Below, piece by piece: positions 48,482-57,856 of a stretch of DNA of 64,000 nt; within the stretch, counting starts at the first letter, position 1, and each line of letters starts with the position of its first letter. Source of the DNA: Acetivibrio saccincola (GTDB lineage: Bacteria; Bacillota; Clostridia; Acetivibrionales; Acetivibrionaceae). Below the pieces are notes generated by a model. The model had not been told where the DNA came from. It saw only the letters and a list, made by a program, of their open reading frames with translations, and made no database searches. The stretch covers positions 1,240,001-1,304,000 of the forward strand of contig NZ_CP025197.1 of assembly GCF_002844395.1 (NCBI RefSeq). Reading direction: 5' to 3'. A program made the translations under genes and the position numbers.

Positions 48482-48559
48482 CTGAAACTTGTATGGTTTC
48501 AGCCCGGTTGTAGGTTCCCTGTTGCTTCCCAGCATTGCAGGGTATCGGCAGAGCCGGGC
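48482..48559 (-). ncRNA. Structured region upstream of the 81-residue gene
   Basis: Hairpin CTGAAAC/GTTTCAG (48482-48488 with 48496-48502), outer stem GCCCGG/CCGGGC (48502-48507 with 48554-48559), inner stem CCCTG/CAGGG (48517-48521 with 48538-48542). It is GC-rich in an AT-rich setting and lies 60-140 bases before the GTG, where a riboswitch or cis-RNA would sit. No known class was matched from memory; an IS200/IS605-like palindrome is another possibility. Confidence 0.35.
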
Positions 48560-48646
48560 CTCAATAGAATTATTGACAAAAAGCAAATTAAATTAACATT
48601 GTACTTTTATGTTTTTACTTTTTTAAATTTGCTAGACAAATAAGTA

Positions 48647-48693
48647 TTGCCAATTATTAAAAAATTTATGTATAAAACTTTAATAATTGGCAA
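48647..48693. repeat. AT-rich inverted repeat
   Basis: TTGCCAATTATTAAA (48647-48661) pairs with TTTAATAATTGGCAA (48679-48693). No T run follows on the plus strand. It lies between the small minus-strand gene region and the broken lipase gene. Confidence 0.6.
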
Positions 48694-48810
48694 AACTCTA
48701 TAATGAAAAACAAAATGCAGTTATATATTCTGTAAACTAAAATTAATTAATGTTTCTTGCTGAGAAGGATTTACATAAAATCTAAACCCACAAAATTATT
48801 TACACTCCCT

Positions 48811-50841
48811 TTAATAAAATATTGTTTTAGTTGTGATGGTCAGGCTTTTTGTCCCGAAGTTATAAAGGCATTTAAGGAAAGATTTGATGATTATGATGAA
48901 TCGGTAAAAAAATTTTATAGTTTTAATGGCTCAAATGACTTTGTGAATCCCCTTGGCATATACATAATTCCAGATGAAAACCGTTTTTATTTTAAATCGG
49001 TAATTCCATCAAAAATTCCATTGAATATAGATAGTTATAAAGATTTCTCTAAAGTTTTAGATATTATTAAAAAAGATCGTAAAAGTCTGAGTGAGTTTAA
49101 GAAACTTCATTTTCCTGATTCATGCTTAACAGAAGAAGGTACATTTTCAAAACAGACGGAACAAGGCTTTATATCTTTACTTGTTGAAAATGTTTCTCAG
49201 GAAGTTATGATACTGGATCCTGAAGAAAGGGAAAAAATATTTAGGGCAGTAATGTCATTATTCCAGGGAGACAATGAAACTGTGGATGGAGAAATAGTGG
49301 CCTCATGGTCTGATAAAATGGCGACTTTAGAGTCAAGAGAATTTTTGCTTGGAGCACTAAAAATAGCACTTTTAGATACAGTTAAAGAAAAAGAAGGTAT
49401 TGTAGATCAAGTTGTAGTTTTTAGTATTCTAACAAAAATATATTTGATATTAATGTTTGGTGATGTGATAGCAACAGGAGGAGTAAAAATAGTAAAGATA
49501 TCTCAGGCATCAGTAGAGTTTTTTAGAGATATAACAACAATTGCTAAAAGGACTGCATTAGATATATTAGAGAATCTCAAAAACATATCAATAGTTACAG
49601 AAAATTTTAAGAATGAGATGCTAAATAGTTTAAAAATCTTAGGAAAAACAGTCTTAGTTGAAAGCGTAGAATTTATAAAAAAATTGTTTTATCCGAGACA
49701 ATCCGGTATGGAGACAGGAGAATTTTTACTTGCCTATGGAGGGGCTTTAGGTGCAGCATTTTATAAATTTATTTTAGAAGCAAGGGATTCCTTTGGCAGG
49801 TTAGTTAAGCATATTGGAGTTGTTATAGATGATATGATAAAAATATCAAAGAGTGCATTGAAAGATACAGCTGAAAAGATGTTAATATATAGTAAGAGGA
49901 TTATAGCGGCTGTAACCGGCTTTTTCAATAATTTAGCAAGTGGAATAAATAATTTTTTAATTTATCGCAAAAAAGCTCTTTTTAATTTATTACACAGTAC
50001 AGTTGAAATAGTAATAGAAGGAATAAATAATGCAAAAGAAATAATAAGAAAAGGACGTGAAAAGCTAAAAGAAGGTGTAAACAGAGTTGTTAATTATCTT
50101 GACAACATAGCAAAAGCAGTTACAGTTAACCTTGTCAAAAAGGCAGCTGTTGAATGTATAAGGGGATTAAAATTTTTGGTAGACAAGATAAAAGAGTCAG
50201 TTTTGGGAATAAAGGGACTTGAAGTAAGTTTTACGGAGGTATTTTTAAAATTTATGTCTGAAGCAAAAAATTTTGCAAAATACTGCAAAAAAGAAGTGGC
50301 GAATGCATGGAATAAAGTGACTAGAAAAGCAAGCCAAACAGTTGAAAAAGTTGTAGAGGATACAAAACAGCAAATAAAAACTATGCGTGAGAAATTTGAA
50401 GGTGCAGTTAAGTATGTTATAGATCATAAAAAGGAAACAGTAAAAAGTATTAGGGATAAAAAAGAACATGTACTTAAGACTTTAAGAAACAGTGTAATTA
50501 GAACTATAGGAGCAACGTACATAAGAAACTTAAAAGTAGATTTAGTAAGATTAGAAGATTTGAGAAAAAAGATGAAAGACTTAGAAAGGGAATGGGGAGA
50601 AAAGAAACATTACATGCTAAAGGATGTAAACAATTTAGCATCTGATACGTAGAGAAAATATAATGAATACTATGTAAGACAGAGAATACGGGAAATTAAT
50701 AGAATTTGTGATAATATAAAAACAGAAACCAGGAGAATTACCGATATGATTGGAAGAAAAGCAAAAGAATTAGACAATGCTTGTGTAGAGTATAAAAGAA
50801 TAGAAGCTATGGCAGGTAGGGAAGCAAATAGTTTTGCTTAA
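48811..50841 (+). pseudogene. Lipase-like effector gene, 5' truncated, with nonsense codon
   Basis: Homology to the gene at 60595 begins at LIKYCFSCDGQAFCPEV, after the position of the nucleophile, so the catalytic core is missing. An upstream TTG at 48757 keeps the frame open by chance. Other lesions: an in-frame loss of about 50 residues after KFMSEA, and GAG changed to TAG at 50650-50652 (DTE to DT-stop). The last 60 codons remain readable to 50841. It directly precedes A10. Confidence 0.85.
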
Positions 50842-50921
50842 TTATAAAAATAAAGTTAAAATAATATTTTGTAGATATATATTATATATCATGTAAAAAA
50901 TGAAAAATGGGAGGAAATAAA

Positions 50922-51770
50922 ATGAAAAAGATAGTTTTATTTATAACAGTATTAGTTATTATGCTAATGGCTTTCACAACAACATCATTTGCCCAATTGC
51001 CTCTTCGTGTAGTGGTAAATGGCGATAGGGTGAATTTTCCGGATGCAGAGCCGTTTATAGACGACAACGGCAGGACACAGGTACCGGTGAGGTTTGTAAG
51101 TGAAGCGTTAGGGGCAAAAGTAGATTGGGAAGGAAAAACAAAAACAGTTACAATATCCCAGGGAGATAAAGAAATAAAGATAGTAATTGGAAAAAAGGAA
51201 TATACAATAAATGGTGAGAAGAATTTAATGGACACAGAAGCACTGCTGAAAGAAGACAGAACCTTTGTACCTGTAAGGTTTGTAAGTGAGGGGTTAGGTG
51301 CAAGGGTAGATTGGGATTCTGCTGTAAGGACGGTTTATATTGATACTAGGGAAAAAGGCGACATAAAGGATGACACACCAAAGGATGGAAGTATTATAGA
51401 AAAAAATGGTTACTTAGTGCCAAATGATACAAATATAATAATTGCAAAGGCTCAAGAAAGTAAAATTGTTGAAACAAGCATATCTATAAATGTTTTGAGA
51501 CCAAATTTTGAAAAGCAAAAAGAAGATTTAGTGTTTGCAATAGAAAGTAAATTTGGGAAAGATATAGCAAATGAAGTGAAAAAACATATTGAACCAAAGA
51601 AAAAAAGATGGGATTATATACCAGAAAAATACATATATGTTGAGGAAACAAAACAGTATATATGGATATCGGAGTCAGAGACTGCAGACGTATCAATAGA
51701 TATTTTAGTTCCAGGATATGTACCTAATAGAAGTCAATATAATGATGTTGTAGTAGAGTGGGAAAATTGA
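50922..51770 (+). CDS. A10: intact secreted stalk-domain protein
   Basis: 282 residues from ATG 50922 (GGGAGG site). The most divergent stalk (EALGAKVDWEGKTKTVTI, VIGKKEYTI). C-terminal patches KAQESKIVETSISINVL, KKKRWDYIPEKYIYVEETKQY and SESETADVSIDILVPGYV. It lies outside the tandem array, behind a lipase relic, in the same order as A1 and A11. Confidence 0.85.
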   Translation: MKKIVLFITVLVIMLMAFTTTSFAQLPLRVVVNGDRVNFPDAEPFIDDNGRTQVPVRFVSEALGAKVDWEGKTKTVTISQGDKEIKIVIGKKEYTINGEKNLMDTEALLKEDRTFVPVRFVSEGLGARVDWDSAVRTVYIDTREKGDIKDDTPKDGSIIEKNGYLVPNDTNIIIAKAQESKIVETSISINVLRPNFEKQKEDLVFAIESKFGKDIANEVKKHIEPKKKRWDYIPEKYIYVEETKQYIWISESETADVSIDILVPGYVPNRSQYNDVVVEWEN

Positions 51771-51795
51771 TATTATATAATGGCAGGTGTAAAAG

Positions 51796-54429
51796 GTGAA
51801 AAAGTATATAAATAAAATACTGATTATATCTTTACTTATACAGATGATTAACATTACTGTATTAGCAAATAGCACCAATATAAAAACAGCTAAAGAATCA
51901 CTCGAAATTGCCAATAATTTTTTAGGAGAAAACTTAGGTCACTATGATTATTTTTTAGATGAGAACATAAAAGGACAAAAAATAAATGAGAAGTTGGATG
52001 TTAAGGGTACTCCGGCTTTTAATAACATGCCTATTTTTGTATATGGCAGTGAGGAAAAAGCCAGTATTGATGCTGTTAAAGAAGCTGCAATTAAAGTAAT
52101 TAAAAGACCTGATGAAGAAGGAATTCCACAATACAGATGTTTAGGCTACACTCTTAATGGAGATTTATTTGCAAATCCTGTGTTTCCACCTGATTATCCT
52201 CCTACTCAGAATGTAAAAACACTTAATGGAAGATGGGTAAAGGAACCATGGAACCACGAGCACCCTTATATTCGGCAGTGGATAAAATCTAAAGATTTTA
52301 AACCTGACATATTATTCGAAACAACCGGAAGGCGGGATTTCTTTGCCGCAAATATAGTTGACGGTCCGGAGCCCCAATATTTTTCTGACGGAGGTTCTGT
52401 TGAAGACTATGTACATATAATCCAGCCCCCTACAATGTATTCATGAGGGCTGGGAATAGGATTTTATTTTCACAACAATGGTCAAAATTTAAGATACAAA
52501 ACCTTTCTCCTTATGCCGTTTGAAATGTTAAAAAAAGATATTTCCGTTCAAGCAGAATCCATTCCGGTTGGTGCCGGAGCAGGAAGAAAAGTTTTAGTTG
52601 GAATAAATGTAAAGTCTACATTTACCGAGGATGAGACAGCAGATTATGAATGGGAAATTATAAAGAAAAGTGATGGCTCTAAAATACCTGTAGAATATTT
52701 AGGACATGCAACCAAAGAAAAGGGCAAAATCACCATTCCCGGTGAAAATGAAAGATTGATGTATGCAAGTTTTAGTATGCCTGAAGATGATGTTTTGGTG
52801 CGTTTTGTTATAAATGAAGACGGTACAAGCCCTGAAGAAAAATATTTAGGAAACAATGTATTTGAAGCAGAAATAAAGTATGTTGAGAGTATTTTTGAAT
52901 ATGGTGAATATGACATTCCTTACAATGTACTCTCAAGAGACTTTAGTTTTAATCTTTCAAAAAGACCTTCCGTGGCTGATTTAGGGTCTGCAAGAGGAAG
53001 GTGGAGTGGCAATATAACAGGAGAGTTTAAAATAATAAGAGATCCAAGAGACGGGTTGTTTAGAAAGTATTCTGAACAAAATAATCCTCCTGTCAATGAA
53101 GTGAGAAGAAGCAGAGTTGAAAGAAATCCTATTGTAAATTTCACCATTGAAAGAAGGGATTTTGGAGATGACCCTGAAGGTAGGAAATGGCTTGACATAA
53201 ATCCTTCAACCCCGGTGGTTAAAAATGGCCGGCTTTTCTCTGAAGGTTATATACAAGGATGGGATGTTTATGAGTGCGGTTTTGAAGATTGTGAATTATG
53301 CCCTCATAAAGTACTTAGAACTGCACCGTTTAACGAAGTAACAAAAGATTTAACGTTTAATGTTTATGTATACAATGGAATGAAAAACATTCCGTCAAAA
53401 AGCTTTAGAAATGAAATAGAAAACAACAGGGTGGATTCTCTTAACAAAAAAATGTATTGGGAAAGTGAGGCGTATAATTTTAATGTAATCAGGTGGATGT
53501 GCCGTTTAGACTCCAATGGAAAAGAATACGGCTGGACACCTGTTGACGGAAAATATCAAAGAACTTTTAAGCAGCAAAACAGTGGAGATATACAAATAAA
53601 AATAAATAGTCCTATGGAAATTGAATATATGCAGGCAAGGGAAGCAGCAAGGCAAGGTATAAACAGAAAAGACCTGTATGACAAAGCTGTATTTCCAACG
53701 GATATAGATCTACAAAGATTTGACTATCCTATAAAGTCAGGATACTACTTTAACCCTGCCGGAAAATATTCTTTTAAAGTGGAGACGGTAACATACAAGC
53801 CTGTGCCTTATGATACACAGGAACACAAAGATATTGTAAACGCCGTTATAAATTCATTTAACTATGAAACAGACCTTATGTACATAAATGACTACAGGGA
53901 AGCTGTAAATATAAAAGGAGAACTGCTGCCTGAAAGGGGAAGTACTTTCAGTACACGTCCGGGCAGATTGACGGCACGGGATAACATAGGTATAAACGGG
54001 ATAGAACTTGTGACGGTGTTAGACAGAAATAGCGATGAGTCACGTTATACAAAAAAAGTTGAAGAAATTTACCATGAACATATAAGCGGAGGAAATACAC
54101 ATGAATATTGGAAAATGGTGATGGAAGGATATGAAGAGTCAAATACTTTAAGCAGCAGGGATAATTACAAATACAGAGAGTATGTAAAACCGGGACAAAA
54201 AATGTACAAAATAACAGAAACAACAGAGGTGGACATTATTATAAACAAGGACAATATAAACACTTTTACACATGCACATATGCCGGATGGTGAGTATTAC
54301 ATAAGAGTGTGGATGGACAATGTTGATTTAGGAAGCAGCAGCCATGCATATAGCTCATTAGGTACATTAAGCGGGGTAATGCTTGATGAAATGTATATTA
54401 CGGTAAAAGGCTCCATGTATGATGACTAA
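51796..54429 (+). pseudogene. B6: large secreted protein interrupted by in-frame TGA
   Basis: GTG 51796. TGA at 52444-52446 (codon 217) replaces the TGG of B2 and B3, the same change as in B4; the frame then continues to 54429. The N-terminal domain is the most divergent of all (GHYDYFLDENIKGQKINEKL, RQWIKSKDFKPDILFETT). No A' copy follows; a terminator comes 43 bp after the stop. Confidence 0.85.
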
Positions 54430-54471
54430 TAATGTTTTTGTATAGGTTGTTTTCTTGATATTTCTGAATTT

Positions 54472-54523
54472 AAAAAGCATGATTTTAATCACAGTTGAAA
54501 GGTGATTTAAAATCATGCTTTTT
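54472..54523 (+). terminator. Terminator after the A10-B6 pair
   Basis: AAAAAGCATGATTTTAATCA (from 54472) pairs with TGATTTAAAATCATGCTTTT (to 54522) around CAGTTGAAAGG, then T run. It is the only clear terminator linked to a B gene; those within the array are replaced by A' copies. Confidence 0.85.
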
Positions 54524-54559
54524 GTATGTGTTAATCTGCAGTCAAAAACTAAATTATGT

Positions 54560-54608
54560 AAAACTATGACTTTAGTCATGGTTAAATAGTGACTAAAGTC
54601 ATGGTTTT
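54560..54608 (+). terminator. Decayed copy of the essC terminator
   Basis: AAAACTATGACTTTAGTCA with TGACTAAAGTCATGGTTTT reproduces the hairpin at 21318-21365 with mismatches near the base. The preceding TAAATTATGTAAAA also matches the bases from the essC stop onward, showing that the duplicated module begins at the essC stop codon. Confidence 0.7.
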
Positions 54609-54630
54609 TAAAAAAACAGCGGCTAAGGTC

Positions 54631-54705
54631 ACGAAAAAAAGTGACCAAAGTCACGGAAAATAGTGACTAATGGCACTTGCAGTTTAATCTTTTAGTTGCT
54701 ATAAT
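54631..54705 (+). promoter_or_regulatory. Second WXG100 promoter with doubled GTGAC boxes
   Basis: GTGACC at 54641-54646, GTCAC at 54650-54654 and GTGACT at 54663-54668, with GGTCAC just before. TATAAT is at 54700-54705, 31 bp after the last box. Compared with 21385-21441 there is one extra inverted box unit, so regulator binding may be stronger here. Confidence 0.65.
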
Positions 54706-54782
54706 TAGTTTTAGTTGTGTAGGTGTTCAGTAATCTGATGAAAGTTGGATATAAACACATGAAAGGTTAATCTTTGAAATAA

Positions 54783-54941
54783 CCTTGGCTATCCTGTCAT
54801 TCTGGCGGATATGCCCAAAAAGATTTAATTTATAAGCTAAATGGCTTTGGTTTGGTGACAACAAATGACCTCATCCCCTTTCTAGATCGATATTATAGAA
54901 GGTTTGGAAGCCGGGAGGTGAAGTTACTTGTTTTCAGTTAG
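54783..54941 (+). pseudogene. 53-codon coding remnant in the second WXG100 leader
   Basis: Bounded upstream by TAA at 54780, it reads PWLSCHSGGYAQKDLIYKLN, then GFGLVTTNDLIPFLDRYYRR, and ends LVFS at TAG 54939. Coding-like in composition but without a start. It falls within about 200 bp of extra leader sequence absent from the first WXG100 gene, so it is probably insertion-element debris. Confidence 0.4.
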
Positions 54942-54962
54942 TATAAATTAAGTAATATCAAC

Positions 54963-54985
54963 GGGTTCAGCTTTGCTGAACACCG
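54963..54985 (+). promoter_or_regulatory. Hairpin 30 bases before the second WXG100 ATG
   Basis: GGTTCAGC (from 54964) pairs with GCTGAACACC. It lies close to the AAAGGAGGTG site but does not overlap it. Absent from the first copy. Confidence 0.4.
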
Positions 54986-55013
54986 ACTTAATTATGTAAA
55001 GGAGGTGAAATAT

Positions 55014-55304
55014 ATGGCAAGGATAAGTTTTAGTCCTGAACAAGCGAGAGGTGTGGCAAGATCAATTAAAAACAAAGGAGATGCAGCAAAGGGTGTTGTC
55101 GAACAGCTTGACAGGGAAATCAAATCAGTTGAAGGCTGGTGGGAAGGTGATTCTGCAAGAGCTTTTGTAGATGAGTTTAACAGTTTGAAGCCAAGTCTTG
55201 ATAAGCTAGTGGAGTGTGTACATAACATTAGCATGCAATTAGATAAAATTGCAGAAATTAAAGAACAGAGTGAACGTGACATAGCTTCTCAACTTAGAAA
55301 GTAA
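55014..55304 (+). CDS. WXG100 protein, second copy
   Basis: 96 residues from ATG 55014 (AAAGGAGGTG). Differs from the 21548 copy at only a few positions (RISFSPEQ, AAKGVVEQL, WWEGDSAR). Both are probably exported by the single EssC. It heads the second module, which retains the intact partner and effector genes. Confidence 0.9.
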   Translation: MARISFSPEQARGVARSIKNKGDAAKGVVEQLDREIKSVEGWWEGDSARAFVDEFNSLKPSLDKLVECVHNISMQLDKIAEIKEQSERDIASQLRK

Positions 55305-55443
55305 TGATTTTAGTTTGATGTTCTGCAACAGAAATTATTTCTAGAGTGTGCAGGGCATAAACAAAAAATGTATTTTTAACAGTGTAAAAGGTTAGAAATT
55401 CATATGTTAAAAAGCACTAGCAGGTGAAGTTCTAATACTTTTA

Positions 55444-55495
55444 CCTGTTAAACTATGTATTCTTAGTATATTTGAGAGAATATATAGTTTAGCAG
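55444..55495 (+). promoter_or_regulatory. Conserved leader hairpin before the second WXG gene, second copy
   Basis: CCTGTTAAACTAT (55444-55456) pairs with ATAGTTTAGCAG (55484-55495) with inner TATTCT/AGAATA. Both arms are retained relative to 21915-21965 while the loop and flanks changed. Confidence 0.5.
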
Positions 55496-55536
55496 AAGAA
55501 CTAAGTTATTTATAAAGTAGTAATGGAGGGCTGATT

Positions 55537-55857
55537 ATGAGTACACAAAATGCTGTACAAAGTACAATAAGAAGAGTTAATGAAGTAGAAAGTGACTTGA
55601 AGAAAAAACAAAATATGTTAAAAGGTGCGGTAGAAGAAAGTAAGACTTGGTGGAAAGGTGAGGCAGTCAAGTCTGTTGATGCTAGTTTGTCAGAAATTGA
55701 AAAAATTACAAACAGAACATACAGCAACATAAACAGCTTAAAATCCCAGCTAAGAAGCTTAGCATCAGATATAAAACATGCAGACGATGAAAGAAGACGT
55801 AAATTAGAATTGGAAAAAAAGAAGAGAGAACAGGAGAAAGCTAATAGATTTATATAG
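55537..55857 (+). CDS. Second WXG-type protein, intact (106 residues)
   Basis: ATG 55537 behind GGAGG. Helix-turn-helix with WxG in ESKTWWKGEAVKSVDASLSE, followed by SNINSLKSQLRSLASDIKHA and a very basic tail (DDERRRKLELEKKKREQEKA). Longer than a minimal WXG100 protein because of that tail. Probably a heterodimer partner of the gene at 55014 or a dedicated helper for the effector genes downstream. The truncated homologue is at 21997. Confidence 0.85.
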   Translation: MSTQNAVQSTIRRVNEVESDLKKKQNMLKGAVEESKTWWKGEAVKSVDASLSEIEKITNRTYSNINSLKSQLRSLASDIKHADDERRRKLELEKKKREQEKANRFI

Positions 55858-55903
55858 CAATTAATAAAAGACAAAAAACGTAATTAAAACTTAATTTAAT
55901 AAT

Positions 55904-57225
55904 GGCTTTGTAAACTAAACATGAAAAAATAGCACAATGTTTTATAGAATTGCTTTAAATTACTTTCAATTTCGCCTTGACGATTATAAAAGTCCGCCTT
56001 GAGATTGTCAAGGGTAAAATGAACGCGCTAACGCGCGCCCTTGACAATCTCAAGGACGTACATTTGAAAAATATTTTGGCGAAATTAAAGCAAAATTTAT
56101 GCTACAAGAAGATACTTTTTCTTCTCTCTTTCAGTTAGATTTAATCCAGCAACTTGAGCTGGCGTTAAGCCATTAAGAGATGAATGAGGCCTAACAAAAT
56201 TATAGAAAAATATGAACATGCTGATTAGGTTGTTGGCTGATTCAAAGGAATTAAAACCTTGCTTAGTCTTATACCAAGCTTTAAATTGATGATGGAAAGA
56301 CTCTATTAAATTATTAGAAACATCATCTTTAAAGCTTTCAACGCGAATATGTTTAACAGAACTACCTAGCACAGATTTAACTGGTACTTTATAAGCACTA
56401 TATCGATCGCTAACTATGGCATTAACAGTACCTAAATCTTTAACAGAATTAAGCAAAGCAAAAGCTTGGCTAGAATCTCTATAAGGCGATAAATGAAAAC
56501 CTAAGACAAAGCGGGTTTCTGAATCTATGATAAACCAAATATAATATTTTTGGCCATTAATTTTTATAACTGTTTCGTCAGCATGCCATTCATCAGAATT
56601 AAAATCTAACATTGGTATAAGTTCCAAAGAGAGATTATTAAAGAATGGAGCAAACTTTTTACACCAATTGCTAATGGTAGTATGAGAAACCTTAACATTA
56701 TGGGCTACTCTAAGTATTAAGGCAATATTTCTAAAAGAATTTTTGCCAAGGTAAAACATAGATAGAGCAGTAATAATTATATGCACTGGGTAACGCATAC
56801 GTTTAAAATCATTCTTACCAACAAGTTTAGACATAGATGCAGGTAATATATTATTTGGTTTAGGAACAAACATAGAATGATTGCACTTTTTATCACAACA
56901 ACGGTAATTAGAGTAGTATTCATAATCGTGATGAAGAAATGTTGCTTTACCGCAAACAGGGCAACGGGGGTATTTAGGCACCTTTTTAGACGTTGGTCTA
57001 TCAGGAGCAAATTGGTGATTACATTTACGGCAAAGGTATTTTTGATAACCATCTCTATCTTTGCCATAGCGATAAAAAGAATCTTTATTATTGCATTTTG
57101 GGCACTTAATTGGTACAATTTTTTGCATGAGGACTTCATCCTTTCTGGGAGGTATTTGTTTTCTGGCAAAAACATTGTACCACAGAGGATTGAAGTCCTC
57201 AATTTTCATTTAAGTTTACAGAGCG
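55904..57225 (-). mobile_element. IS6-family-like insertion sequence, copy 2, 1322 bp
   Basis: Same ends as copy 1, flanked by 8-bp duplications TTAATAAT at 55896-55903 and 57226-57233. Same orientation as copy 1, and again placed just upstream of a start codon (25 bp before 57251). It separates the WXG genes from the effector cassette and may uncouple their transcription. The internal hairpin is at 55997-56055. Confidence 0.9.
56097..57209 (-). CDS. IS6-like DDE transposase, copy 2
   Basis: 370 residues, protein identical to the copy at 30580-31692. Identity at DNA level over the element indicates recent transposition and a likely active family in this genome. Confidence 0.9.
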   Translation of the reverse strand: MKIEDFNPLWYNVFARKQIPPRKDEVLMQKIVPIKCPKCNNKDSFYRYGKDRDGYQKYLCRKCNHQFAPDRPTSKKVPKYPRCPVCGKATFLHHDYEYYSNYRCCDKKCNHSMFVPKPNNILPASMSKLVGKNDFKRMRYPVHIIITALSMFYLGKNSFRNIALILRVAHNVKVSHTTISNWCKKFAPFFNNLSLELIPMLDFNSDEWHADETVIKINGQKYYIWFIIDSETRFVLGFHLSPYRDSSQAFALLNSVKDLGTVNAIVSDRYSAYKVPVKSVLGSSVKHIRVESFKDDVSNNLIESFHHQFKAWYKTKQGFNSFESANNLISMFIFFYNFVRPHSSLNGLTPAQVAGLNLTEREKKKYLLVA

Positions 57226-57250
57226 TTAATAATATATAGGAGGGGATTTC

Positions 57251-57853
57251 ATGAAGGAAGAAAAGGCGATTAATGAAGAACAGAGAACTGGTGAAGAGGA
57301 TAAGGAATTTTTAGAATTAAAAAATTGGCTTGAAGATACAGAAGGTACTATTAATGAAGAAATATTTAATATATTTTTTAAATCAAATGATGAAGAATTA
57401 CTTGTTGCAAAAAATATACATTCAATTCTTTTAAAAGTGAATGATTTAGATAAAGAAAAAACTAGAGAAGCAATGGGAAATGTTATAAAATACATGAAAA
57501 AAGAGCTGGCTGAAAACAGAGATAATATAAAATTTGAAGGGGACATAGAAAGCAATGAAGAAGAGTTTAATTTGGAGGTGGAGAAAGTTACAGAAAAAGC
57601 AGTTGAAATAGTAGAAGAATGCTGTAAAAGTGTTGAAATCATATTAAAAGGTTTGGTTTTATTTACAATGGGTAAAACGGAATTTGATGTAAACAGTGTA
57701 ATTAATGAGTTTTTTACAAAGGTAGATGAAATATTAGAAAAAGAAAAGGCAGAAATAAATAAAAAAGTAAATGAGAAAATACAGGACTTAATTTATTCTC
57801 AAATTGGATTTTTGGAATTCAACTTTGAAGAAGAACTTGAAATGGAGGATTAA
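57251..57853 (+). CDS. Acidic helical protein, candidate effector partner
   Basis: 200 residues, AGGAGGGG site. Predicted all-helical and strongly acidic, no signal peptide. The second half (VEKVTEKAVEIVEECCKSVE; VNSVINEFFTKVDEILEKEK) is repeated at 59582-59860 as the remnant of a second copy. It lies 3 bp before the lipoprotein and in the same transcript as the hydrolase. Small helical partners that escort LXG-type substrates are known in type VII systems; assigning that role here is inference. No family recognised. Confidence 0.6.
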   Translation: MKEEKAINEEQRTGEEDKEFLELKNWLEDTEGTINEEIFNIFFKSNDEELLVAKNIHSILLKVNDLDKEKTREAMGNVIKYMKKELAENRDNIKFEGDIESNEEEFNLEVEKVTEKAVEIVEECCKSVEIILKGLVLFTMGKTEFDVNSVINEFFTKVDEILEKEKAEINKKVNEKIQDLIYSQIGFLEFNFEEELEMED

Positions 57854-57856
57854 AGT

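Noticed and set aside
48335-48643. Plus-strand 102-codon frame over the structured region
   Set aside because: No ribosome site, and it runs antisense through the better-supported 81-residue gene and through the hairpins.
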